Assembly: GCA_000827495.1 (NCBI GenBank)
Contig: KN817552.1
Span: forward strand, 248,001-312,000
DNA from: Hypholoma sublateritium FD-334 SS-4
Lineage: Eukaryota; Basidiomycota; Agaricomycetes; Agaricales; Strophariaceae
Reading direction: 5' to 3'
Length of the DNA stretch: 64,000 nucleotides
In this document: in pieces, positions 36,628 through 47,218 of the stretch
Position numbering within the stretch: the first letter of the stretch is position 1
Layout: the number at the start of each line of letters is the position of its first letter
Translations under genes and position numbers: made by a program
Notes under the pieces: model-generated
Database searches by the model: none
The model's input: only the letters and a program-made list of their open reading frames with translations
What the model was told of the DNA's origin: nothing

Positions 36628-37216
36628 GTTTTGATTACGAAGATCTCCGACCTACGTATGTTAATATCTTCTAACCAGCTGGCTTGTCGGAGTGTACTCT
36701 TTTGCAGTACGTGGTGAACCGGTGATCATGTCGTGCGATTTGGTGATAGCTGATCTTAGGGAGCAAACCTGGTTCTCGGTCTTCGGAAAGCGGCCGCCCA
36801 GAATACCGTCAGTGGAGCCGCAAACTGGGAGACGACCCTGTCGGCGATGTACTTCGCACCAGACATGGCACATAATAGCGAGGTCTTTTGAATATTATTC
36901 GCTGGCGGCAGGGTAATGCGACCTTCGACAAGGTTCATGGTGTAGACCTATTCCTACAATTCAAGATTCTTATAAGAGTTCAGTTGGATAACAAATACAT
37001 ACGTGTCTGTTTCCCCCATCCTCTCTATAGTGGATTCATTCCGCGAAGGTCTAATCTGATTGGGGTTTACTATTGGGTTTGGATAATACCGTCGGTATAC
37101 ATGCTGGATCAAGGCAAGCTACATTTTGCACTCCGGACAACACCAGTGAATCTAAAAAAATTGTATAGGTCACTTATATTATACAATCGCGTGGCATTGA
37201 ATCAGCAAAAACCAAT

Positions 37217-38747
37217 TTAGAGTCGATACAGCTTTTCAGAGTTAAAATATAGGGCATCTTGGACGATCTTCACAGCTGCGCCTTCGTCGAGTTCTTCTCG
37301 TATCACTATATCAGCCAGAACCTGGGCAGCGCTGATTCAGGGTGGGCGAGATCAATGTTACTCGTAGAATGCTTACGTCAAAGAGGGCCAGACGCGCCTG
37401 GTATATCCCGAGATAGTATGACTCGGGCCACCAGTGACCGTCACCTGAAAAATTGCACATCACGTCAAGGGAAAGAGAATAGTGGTATAAAATCTTACTT
37501 GACCATAGAATCTTGTTTGTTGGAGTTAGCTCCAGCATCTGTCGAATAACGTCGCGCTGGCCCGAGCTTGAGACAAAGGGAAATACCTATTTGATGAAGA
37601 AAAATTAAACAAATAAATGGAGTGAGCACTTGTCGTAATTCGCACCTCCCCAAAATCTAAATAGACATTCTTATACACCGCCGCAAGATAACCGGCATCA
37701 CGCGTGTATGGGTATGATGCATGTAGGATAACGAAATTCGTCCCTGGATAGCGTTCGATGAGCGGTTGCATGTGCGCGGGTGAAGAGTGTGTAAGGCGGA
37801 TGTCGGTATCGCCGAGGCCGGTGTGAAATTGCACTATGGAAAAGAAAGTAAGCGGACGTGATCCTACTTGAGCCCAAACCAGGAAGCAGATAGATATACT
37901 CGCCTGGTATTCCTTTCTCACCGGCCACGGTCAACGCGATCCGGACGACCTCATCATTGAGAACCTTGTGTGCGAGTCTGATACGACCATCGTTTGAATG
38001 ATAGGACTTCCATAGCTCTTCAATTGCATCTTCCTTCTCCTTCTCCGCCGAAGAAAGGGAGACGTCGAGCCCGGTGCGGTAGCAAACGATGGATTTGAAG
38101 CCAACGACATCTGAAGAATCTGCGAGGTTTGAGAGCTTTTTTTTAAACAGCACTTCGAACTTCGACAGCAAATCAAAGTCATCATCTGCGGATGATGCGA
38201 ATATGGAACGCAGGGTTTCTTCGGCTTCCACTTCGACTCTGACTATTCTTTTGCTTCGTCCGGGCGCCGTGAATTTGTCGTGCCACTTGTAACCTTCAGC
38301 CTTACTTGCCATACCTCCAGGGACTCCTCCTAAGCCGTCATCGATAAGGATCGTGTGGATACCTGCTGCGTTGAATGATAGCTTGCACAGCGCATCGTAA
38401 TCCAACTTCATGCGGAATTGCTTTATCCTCTCCCACTTCGCGTTCTCGTCCATGGAGGTGGTACTTGGCATCGTTCCGCTTGAGTCTAACTTGAACAAAT
38501 GAGAGAGCTGGTTAACTGCACGTCGGGCGGCAATAGTGTAGATGGAGTCTGCTTGTGCCTCGCCCTCTGCCTCGGATATAACTCCCTCGAATGGAAGCAC
38601 ATCGCGTGCGCTAGCACGCAGGAGTGGATGTGCGTGATTGTCGATCGCAGGCTGCGTGAAAGCAGCTTGATATAGGACGGGGAGGCGTCTGGCAAGCGGG
38701 GACAGGAAGAGCGATGGTTGTGGGAGAGGGAGAGTTAGCTCGGACAT
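37217..38747 (-). CDS. FluG N-terminal-type amidohydrolase
   Basis: Minus-strand exons 37904-38747, 37646-37833, 37499-37586, 37377-37444 and 37217-37321 give 430 residues, the usual size for the amidohydrolase_2 half of FluG without its glutamine-synthetase half. Metal-binding-type motifs are visible: IDNHAHPLL near the N-terminus, VQFHTGLGDTDIRL, VILHASYPYTRDAGYLA, LDFGEVFPFVSSSG and SSDGHWWPESYYLG. The fold is a TIM-barrel metal-dependent hydrolase; the substrate is unknown. In Aspergillus, fused FluG is linked to sporulation signalling, but that role cannot be transferred. The first intron needs a GC donor (GCGAGT at 37903) to keep frame and the conserved GIPVQFHTG join. The gene is divergent from the BolA gene. 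Confidence 0.88.
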
Positions 38748-39047
38748 TGCAGGCTATTCTTAGTCCGCGTGGCAGCGTGCGTGACATTTAAGGGTAACCA
38801 ACTGAATCTTATCAGATATCCATCTCTCTTCTTGCTTCCATCATCCTGCGTAAGTTTAATGCACTTTATTTCCCGTTTGTTTGCCTATGCTAACATCCAA
38901 GAAGTACGTGAAAGGACTGGAAAGTACTCGCCGACGTACATCTTTTCGAAGAAAGGCCTGGAAGAAGTTCTGCCACTGCAAACATTCTCGCGCCAGCCTG
39001 AACCAGGACCGAATCCCTTTGTCTTCGGCCAACACTAGTCCCAAGTC
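38748..39047. promoter_or_regulatory. Divergent promoter between amidohydrolase and BolA genes
   Basis: The two start codons are only 300 bp apart on opposite strands and no other gene is visible between them. The shared region is therefore the likely promoter for both. No specific factor site can be named. Confidence 0.5.
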
Positions 39048-39550
39048 ATGCCGATCGACACTATCGCTCTCGAAAAGGCCATAAAGCGCGCCATTCCCGT
39101 CACACATCTCGAGATTGAAGACCAGTCCAGTGGCTGCGGTGACAACTACGCCATCGTACTCGTTAGCGAGGTGCGTTTGCTTTATTCGGACATCCTCGGA
39201 CGCATTATAAGCCGAGAAATCATGTATGGCTTTTCCAGGCCTTCCAAGGGAAGACAACGCTTGCTCGTCATCGCATGGGTGAGTATTCTTTTCCACATCT
39301 TCACTGCCCCTGGACGTACAGAATCTCTGATTAAAACCTTCTCAAGTGAACGAGTTACTCAAGGACCAGATCGCTCAAATGCACGCATTCTCACAGGTTA
39401 GCATGATTTCGGATCCCATTGAAACCGTTCTCCTCATGCCTTGCTCCTGTGACCGAATATGTTGTCACTAAACATATTTTTGTTCTTCTTGCTCAGAAAA
39501 CCTACACTCCTGCTCAGTACGACGAACTTCAAGCGAAGGCCTCTTCTTAA
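39048..39550 (+). CDS. BolA-family protein (Fra2/BolA2-like)
   Basis: Exons 39048-39170, 39239-39278, 39347-39396 and 39497-39550 give 88 residues, the normal size. The BolA fold is unmistakable: AIPVTHLEIEDQSSGCGDNYAIVLVSE, FQGKTTLARHRMVNELLKDQIAQMHAFSQKTYTP. The conserved HR (in LARHRMVN) and the C-terminal histidine of MHAFSQ are the residues that help bind a shared [2Fe-2S] cluster with monothiol glutaredoxins. The absence of a long N-terminal extension suggests the cytosolic-nuclear Fra2/BolA2 type, involved in iron sensing and Fe-S trafficking, rather than a mitochondrial BolA. Confidence 0.92.
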
Positions 39551-40107
39551 AGCTGGTGGTCTGCATTTATAGCTCGCAGTTTTTAACCTTTCCTGGTAAT
39601 ATGCCTACGCCATAGAAATATTGTGCATGAGTAGAAATTATAACCAATATCGCTGTTTGGGTCAAGATACTTGGAAAGCAGGTCAAAGAGCTGCCAGTAC
39701 TTGTCCTGCAGCCTGCTGCCGGAAACATTTCCACTCGAGCAGCTGATTTAAATAATCAAGATTTAATCATCTTCTACCCTTGCATTTTATATCCCCAGGA
39801 CCACACTTTATTGGCTTTAAAGTGTTTGCAAAGTTTTTGAGTGGCTCAGCCAAGACGGTCAACAGACAAAAAGGGTTTCACGAAATTCCTTGGGAAATTG
39901 TCCAGAAATGCCCGCCAGATTATTATTGCTACACAACACGTGAAGTGCACGGGTTTCAACGAGCGCTTAATTTAAACCCCGAGTACTAGTCGGACCACTC
40001 TTTCCTAGACTCGCTAGCCAGTCCTCTCAAAGTCCTCTACGGGGTCCATCTCCAGCCTGTTTCAGTTTTCCTTCTATCGATATATTTGTACAAGGAAGAG
40101 GACAGTG

Positions 40108-41262
40108 ATGTCAAACCCACAATATGGAGACGGCTCCAATGGTAACAATGGGTGCGTATTGCATCTGTCGACTCGGACCTTTAGAAGTCACTCATAACTT
40201 GATACTCCAAATTGCTGTTCAGGGGGAGGGAGTGGCATGCACCGCCCGCCTACACTGCTCAAGCTCAGCGCATTACTTTGCTTCACGGTACTGTGGGCTA
40301 TGGGACCATGGAACCTTCGTCAAAGTGCCGCGCGCCTCCGTCTCCTGGTGAACGAATCGGAGTGATCGTGATATACATCTTGGTTGGTATTCTGATAGGC
40401 TACATGTTGCAAACCCCGCTCGATTCCATTTACCGAGAAAGCCAACGATCTCAATGGGCTATCGACAAGCAAAATCATACCGATGAGCAGCAGAAGTGGC
40501 AGAAGTGGGTCTCGGACAGGGACGCAGAGCAGCGCAGATGGGACGAAGAACTAGCACAAAAGCGAGGCCAGATCGAATGGCAAGGGCTTCAACGTCAGAA
40601 ATGCGTACGTTACGGGACGAGCGAATATACGGCAACACTCTCGCATGTTCCGTTAGGATTGAACCCCGTGGATGAATGCAGAAGTAAGTCGCTTCGAATC
40701 AATGGTCGCGACCTCCTCCCCACTCGTTGCGAAGATCAGGTATGTGTTTCCTGTTCCCGAATCCATGAAAAACTGAATACCTTTAGGGATACTGCGGCAA
40801 GATAACCGCCCACTGGGAGGTAGACTTCAACGAACCCCAATGTGCGCCCTTCTTTTCGGAAGTACTGGATAAGGTGCGTGATCGTTCATGAATCCCGTAT
40901 CCTGCACTCATGCCAGAATGTGTCTTCTCCGCCCCAGGGCTGCAACGGTGCCTATCGTGTAAGTTTCTTTCGTGGAGCAGTAATGTGGTATTCTTACACC
41001 CACTCATATAACCTTTGCCAGCGATATGACGCCAGGTTGGAGAATATACAGGAGTGGGAGACTTGGCGTGAAGTCTGCTCTACTATGACCACCGCTTATG
41101 GCTCTGTTCAGCTTGGACCAGGTGCTTCATGCTCTGAATGCAACGTTCGTCTCTTCCCGATAACTCTGACCGCATGCATGTTCTAATGAATATTCAAACA
41201 TCCAGTGGGGAAGATGCGGACGCTGGGCCACATGGATGATCCAAGACTATCGTTGCAGCTGA
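40108..41262 (+). CDS. Membrane-anchored Cys/Trp-rich basidiomycete protein
   Basis: Exons 40108-40151, 40223-40739, 40787-40873, 40938-40958, 41022-41144 and 41206-41262 give 282 residues. The N-terminus is Gly/Asn/Pro-rich and cytosolic-looking. One hydrophobic segment follows (GVIVIYILVGILIGYML), then a charged helical stretch with Trp/Gln (EQQKWQKWVSDRDAEQRRW). The C-terminal domain has regularly spaced cysteines and motifs shared by a recurrent uncharacterised basidiomycete family: CVRYGTSEYTATL, INGRDLLPTRCEDQGYCG, HWEVDFNEPQC and the terminal WGRCGRWATWMIQDYRC. The topology suggests a type II membrane protein with a disulfide-rich outer domain. Function is unknown. The 21-nt exon 4 is supported by phase and by the conserved GC at its start. 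Confidence 0.75.
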
Positions 41263-41411
41263 TCGAAGACGAATGCCAGCACTTGGTGTTCGCCTTTTAT
41301 TATCAATTTTGCTATCCATACCACAGATTCCTGTAGCTCGATCTTGCTGTGATTATAAGGGATGTATATCATCATGAGCGTATAAATAATCGTGCCTATC
41401 TACTTCTTCTT

Positions 41412-42620
41412 TCAATTGGAGATAGTAACGACAGAAATTGTAGTTCCGGATAGTTCTTCCCTAAAGCGCCGATTACTCTCGCCTTCAGTCTGTTTTGATT
41501 TGACGAACTGCACGTCTGATACGACTGGATTCACTTCAACATGCCATTCTTGATCTCCCTCGGCCCGGTATTGGGATGTCCTTATGACGATGAGGTTGAA
41601 CGTGCTGCAGAGGACCGGTAAATTCTGCGCGTTCGGATCAGATCCAAAGGTCAGAATATCGCGGGTGTAACCTTGCAGATATGAACGTACAATCCATCCT
41701 AACACTAGAATTGCCGCCGAGCTATTTGGCGTCCACCACACGATAAAATGAGGGATTGTTACGATGAGGTATACCATGCCCGAGTCGAACAGTACTCGGG
41801 CGATGAAGTCGAGATCGCGCGTCGAGGATCGAACATTCCTTTGAATCTTAACGGCCTTCCAAATGCGATAGACTATTCTAGCTATGCACACATTATTTCT
41901 ACTTGATTTATGGTAGTTTTTCGAGGCAGTTTGGGCGACGAACCTGTGGTGTAAATGTTGACAACAATGGTAGACGCCCAAAACGGAGTCAACACAGTCC
42001 CTGGCCCGATCGTGATATTTACGGGAACCCATACGCCTGCAATATCTGCGCTCTTGACAACTTGCCAATAAATTTGCAATATTGTGCATACAAGCCCTCC
42101 GACCCAGAAGACAGATGGGAATAGAATTGAACGCAGAGATTTAGCGCAGATGAGCCAGCAACGGTAGATCTGTGGGCTGATATCAGAAACAGGAACTTGC
42201 GGCTTGAGTTTCAATTTTTCAAAGCTTACTAGAAATCCGTCTGTTATAAGGACAGATGTATTGGTTACTGTACACTGATAGCGTATATCATGTATTTGTT
42301 TCAGTAAAAGTGTGATTCATTCATACCATTACTGTTGCAGACCAAGGTAGTTTAGAGCTATTAGGAACGAACCGGGAGACAGCGTATTCCGCCCACTCCA
42401 CGGTCGTTACGGCGGCCAAGGTAATATGGATTGACGAAAGAGCGAACAGCATAAGAGCGATCGTCAACGAAGTCCTGTCGATGGGCTTACGGAGTTTCCA
42501 CCCCTGATCGCTGAAACTTAGCCAGCGGAGGCAATAGACAAGAGTACATAGGTACGCTCCTGTCGCCAATGCCGCTAGAAATAATGCCCCGATCCGTTCT
42601 TGATAGGTGTATCCTGCCAT
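41412..42620 (-). CDS. Multi-pass membrane protein, basidiomycete family of unknown function
   Basis: Minus-strand exons 42327-42620, 42230-42274, 41944-42169 and 41412-41881 give 344 residues with consistent phases. Seven hydrophobic segments can be read, starting IGALFLAALATGAYLCTLVYCL and including LTIALMLFALSSIHITLAAV and LFPSVFWVGGLVCTILQIYW. IYRCWLI and IVYRIWKAVK sit at loop edges as in a large family of basidiomycete seven-helix proteins. The tail from about residue 280 is soluble and polar. It resembles receptor-like integral membrane proteins only in layout; no ligand or G-protein motif is recognised. Its 3' end is ~150 bp from the 3' end of the Cys/Trp-rich gene (tail to tail). Confidence 0.75.
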
Positions 42621-45485
42621 TTTTGACTGCAAAGGGACGAGATGGGGGGATTCTTAATTTGTTCATTGAGGTCTTCTTATATCCGCACTACTAGTAGAGT
42701 CTGATATAGATAGATGTTTCTATTTTTCCGAGTAAGAGTATCAGGCTGTGATGTTCGCTCTGTATATCCACTTTTAGTCCTGTTGCCTCCTGTCGCCGAT
42801 GCTTTCACGTCAGTGATAACTGATTAGAGCGCTTCTATGCGGCAAATTATTATCGGAGCGAGCCTGCGCGTCATCAAGTTCACTCAGAAAGCAGCTTTTG
42901 TCACCGTCCCATCAGTCGACGTTACTGCCCACACGCTAGCGAGCCGCGACACCCACCATACAGTCATTATAGTATGAGTCTGATATGTATTTGTCCTTTC
43001 TGCCTAAATTTCCGTGCCCTTTAAGCCCTCTCAACGTTTTCAACCTTCCTGCTTCAGTCCGAGGAATAATGAAACAAGGATTCTTCAGTTGATACGGAAC
43101 CCTTAGGCGGTGTGCTGATCGACGGGATTGGCTACATAGATAGTCAACTCACAAGGCCGTGTAAAAGGCCAATCAATCGAAATTGTAAACACTCACCATG
43201 GCTGCTACGCTCTCCCCAAAGACAGAGAGGAAAATGCATAGAGCAAGAGCAATGCAAAAGTTCATTATGGACAAGCCGAGATTTCAATTCGCACGTATGT
43301 TGTCTTGCAGCAGGGGCTTTTCCTGCTCCGAAGAGGAGGAGATACTGTTTGTTATATACGTGAACGATGTGACTGTTCATCAGATCATGGTTATCTCTAA
43401 TTTTATTTTTGAGTATGGAGATACCGTAGATGATCATTGACTTTGACAGTGTTGAGAATTGTTCTCCCCCACTTCGCCACTGGACCATGTGCGTAAAGTT
43501 GACTGATAACAAAGGAATAGCTTCGCGCCCGTGTTTCAGGGAAACATTTTAACTATAAGTGATTGTGATATGAATAAATACGTAGTAAATAGTATTGGAT
43601 GGGCGGGCAGGCGGCGCGCGGTGGCGTGCACGTGCGATTCTGGCACTGGGACGGGGGTGGGCAGCCGGGGAGCAGAGCGCGGGCGGCGGCGGGCGTGTGC
43701 CTACGAGACGGCGGGAGATGTGCGTTCATGTGGGAGCGGGAATGGGCCCAAGGAGCCGACGAGCGCTGGTTTGCGGCGGAATGACGGGATGGCGTGTATG
43801 GGTGTTTTCTCGACGGCGTGGGAGGGCGGATCCCACGAAGCGACGGAGAGACGGGAGCCAGCGTCAGGACCCGGGTCCAGCGCTGCGACGGAGCGCGGCA
43901 CCGCCGGTCCTACTGAACGAGGACATACACGGGCGCGCCGCGCAGATCCGGTCCACGGACAACGGCGCAGCAGAGACGCGCGGCGCGCGCCAGGCGCGAG
44001 TGGGCGCACGTGGCGTGGATGCGCTGGTGGCCGGGCGCACTCACTGGACGCCGCTCGTGATGACGGAGTGTTAGATTCTAGACGTCTATGCATGAGGCTG
44101 CCTTGAGCGCTTGATCGCTGAAGCTGAAGCGCTGATATTTAGCAAACACTGACAGTACGTGGAAAAGTATCCTATACAGATAAAGCCGTAGGGCCGGCTA
44201 ACGTCGGCATAGCCCGCTACCTTTCCTTATTTCCTCGCTTTTGAGGATTGCTCGAGGAAGATCAACTTATGGTTGCCTGAAGTCAAGACCACAATCTGCC
44301 CTGTACATATATTATGTGTTTANTTCAATTNTATTTAGCGTACAAAACACCAAATCAAGTACTACTTCCTTTAAGTAAACTGGCGCAGCCCGGGCGTACG
44401 TTAGTACGCCCGGGATGCGCACCGTTTTGGGCCTTGGCGAAGTACCTACATTACAGTAGAAGAAAATAACANTAAGTATGACCAGAATGAAAATCACACA
44501 AAGATTGAGAGGAATAGGCATCAGTGTAATAGAACTTAGAAGATTGCTGCACAGGTCTAGGCTGAATAGCGGCCTATCGGTGCATATATTCACTGGCCAT
44601 CGCATGCTTATTCTAGTTTTTTATTTGGCATCGACCTACCTCATAATTAGTGCTCTACTAAGTAGTTGTCTGCTTCCCTCAGGAAGGANTTAACTGAATG
44701 CCTACACAACACCGGAGGGGCAATGAAAAATCCGATGCGTGACTGCGAGAAAAACACACCATAAAAGGAAGAATTCAAAACGCCCGCCAATTTTGAAAAG
44801 GGTCCACTCGATAAGACCCACTACCTAAGGTAGCGGGGAAAATGAGAACGAGATAAAATTGCCATACACTGGGTCAATTCGTCAATGCGGCGGCGCCTGG
44901 AGTGGTCGAGATCAAGTATTTGGGTGGCGTTGATAAATTGGGACGCATGGGACATTTATTTATAAATGGGTGTAAGCTAGCAGGAGTTTTATGTAAATCA
45001 GACGCAGGTATGTTCGAAAGCATAATTTATCGAGCGCTGCGCAGCCTGCGCTACGGCGTGTTGTCTGAAGGCTGCTTTGCCTTGGGTTTACCTCGCAGCG
45101 AAGCTCCAGAAGACATAACATTGTGAATCATGATGTACACGTGTACGAATTAAGGTGGGACCAATATGTGATGCTCGGGGTATTTTTACATGGATTCTAC
45201 CAGTAAATGGCGCGAAAAGAAGTTCAATACACGAGTCTTCGGTAGTGCTGAATAAATACTCGAGGATAGAACCTGAGATCGTGTGAGATATCCAGCTTAC
45301 GACTTGGACCGGCAGTTGAAGGATGTCATTGAGTTTACGCCGTGATCGCACTCCGCCCAACCGAAATTACACAACTTCTTGCAAATTATCAGTACAGCAC
45401 CTGACTGAAAAGCGCTCCATATAAAGCCTGAAAGATTTGTTACAACGGGCAGCCCCACACCTGCATTGAAATCGACAAACACATC
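42621..45485. other. Gene-poor interval with GC-rich island and ambiguous bases
   Basis: A sharply GC-rich island lies at about 43,595-44,090, with open frames on both strands that look like composition effects. N characters occur at 44,323, 44,332, 44,472 and 44,689, so this stretch is poorly resolved. A strong hairpin is annotated separately. No gene is supported. Confidence 0.45.
44383..44420. repeat. Strong GC-rich hairpin
   Basis: Arms 44383-44399 and 44404-44420 pair at 16 of 17 positions around a GTTA loop, with CCCGGGCGTAC as the perfect inner stem. It lies in an otherwise AT-rich, N-containing intergenic stretch and is not next to a recognised gene end. Confidence 0.8.
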
Positions 45486-47218
45486 ATGCCTTCACACATT
45501 GCGAGCGATCTCTTTCCTGTTCCCAGTCAGCATCAAGTCCCCAACAAAGAAGTGATTTTAGCAAGACCAAGACCAGGAGTTTCTGTGTCCTCCACGACAA
45601 CCTTGCGAGAGGCTCTCACGGATGATCATAAGCGCTGGCATGTGTACTTCAACGACAAGGGATTCCACAAGTAAGCAAATACTTAGCTGCTTTCGCTCTA
45701 TTTTCATACCGTACTCTTTCAGCCACACGGCGCATGCTGTTCTGACTTTATGGGCTCTCGGAGCGGAGTCTTCCATCGTGAAAGCTTCCTACGACGACCA
45801 TGCAACATACCAGCGCGCCGCGTGTGAATCTCCCGCACCCATCACGAGGGCAACATGGAAGGGTCATCTCGGCGATGAAATGTACGTCGCTTTCGAGTTA
45901 CAATTAGATAGCCTGAAAATGCTCACAATTGGTCTTCCCAAAATACAGATATTATACTGCATATCTGCGATTCTTTGAGGGTGAAGTGAAAACGAAGTCG
46001 GTCTCCGCTATCCTTGAGGAATACATATATTCACCTCACGCGAATTTTGTCGGAGAGCCGGGTCGGGAACCGCACATGGCTACCAGATTCCTAGAAGGGC
46101 TGCTTCACCCCATAATTCACACCGGTCTTGGGATAGAATTCGGATTGCCTGGAGTATTCGCTGAAGGTAATAGTTCATAGTCGTTTGGGGGGGGACGAAA
46201 ATGCTTACTCTTGGGCGTGTGCGGTTTTCGAATCCATGATTAGGCCTCGCGCAGACTGCAGTTCACCGAAGTGACATTAGCAAGATGGCGCCGCCTCGAT
46301 GGTTCGAGACTCACGGTACTGCCGACTTGGCCTCGCAATTTACGAAGGCCGTTGGGCTCGCAGACAAAGGACCCACTCGCGACGTGCATGCATTCAGCAT
46401 TCTCGCGCGCGTCCTCAATGACCCGAAATTTCGTGGCATCAAGCAACCGCAGGTGCCTGTGCCGATCTATTATCGGGACTTTGTTGAGGCTCACGGAGAC
46501 GCCATCGCAAAATATGTTGACGAATGGACGCTCGACGGCGATCTCGATAAGAAGGTCCACGAGTTATTGTGGGTCAACGCTTTGCTCTACGGCGTGGGCG
46601 GCGCTACAAACAAGCACGATTTCAAGCCAGATTTTGTACTGTAAGTCTGTGATTAAGAGCACAGGTCGCGGGACTCACCTGAGACGTGTCTTTGAATACA
46701 GCATGCACCTCGTTACTTCATCTCTGTTCATTTCCGAGGTGTTCGTCGAGGTGTCGCGCCCCTCGCAGGTGGTGCTCTTGCGCAGCTACTTCGCCTCCAG
46801 CTTGGCGTGGTTCATAATGCGCGGGAACCCGCCCCTCGACATCGCCGCGTTCTTCGGCGACCCGCAGACCGCCCACCCGCATGCGCCTGGGCCACAGCCC
46901 AGCCCCAATGACGATGCTAAGCCGTCTGCCGCCGCGGCGGAGGCGGTGACCCCCAACGGCTGGAACGCCATCCTCCAGTCGACGCTGGTGCACCCCGACG
47001 ACCACCAGGCGAAGATCCAGCGGGCACTCAGCGAGTTTGCGATTCATTTCGGGCTCACCCCGGCTGGGACGTTCGCGGACACGGAGCTTGAGGGCGCGGA
47101 GTTCATCGACGGGTCGTTGTTCATTAGGACGGCGGGCCTGACGCTCGGCAAGATGGGGTGGGTCAGAGAGGGAGAGGCCGCGAAAGCATGGGATATGAGC
47201 GGATTCTACGTCGCATAA
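45486..47218 (+). CDS. Questin-oxidase-like (AflY/DUF4243) protein
   Basis: Exons 45486-45670, 45723-45881, 45949-46166, 46244-46640 and 46702-47218 give 491 residues with consistent phases. Family hallmarks are visible: [63 protein letters not shown] and the C-terminal helical half with LRSYFASSLAWFIMRGNPPLD. Conserved histidines in NHTAH and HPIIHTG are candidate catalytic residues. Characterised relatives (questin oxidase GedK; AflY) perform Baeyer-Villiger-type ring opening in polyketide pathways, but most basidiomycete homologues are orphan enzymes. I see no polyketide synthase or other pathway enzyme nearby, so the substrate is unknown. The last exon is more GC-rich than the earlier ones. 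Confidence 0.88.

Noticed and set aside
43198..43437. Short frame with a good start context (MAATLSPKTERKMHRARAMQ)
   Set aside because: No homology recognised, no conserved splice pattern, and next to a poorly resolved GC-rich island.
43531..44106. 190-codon frame in the GC-rich island
   Set aside because: Open frames on both strands with low-complexity composition.
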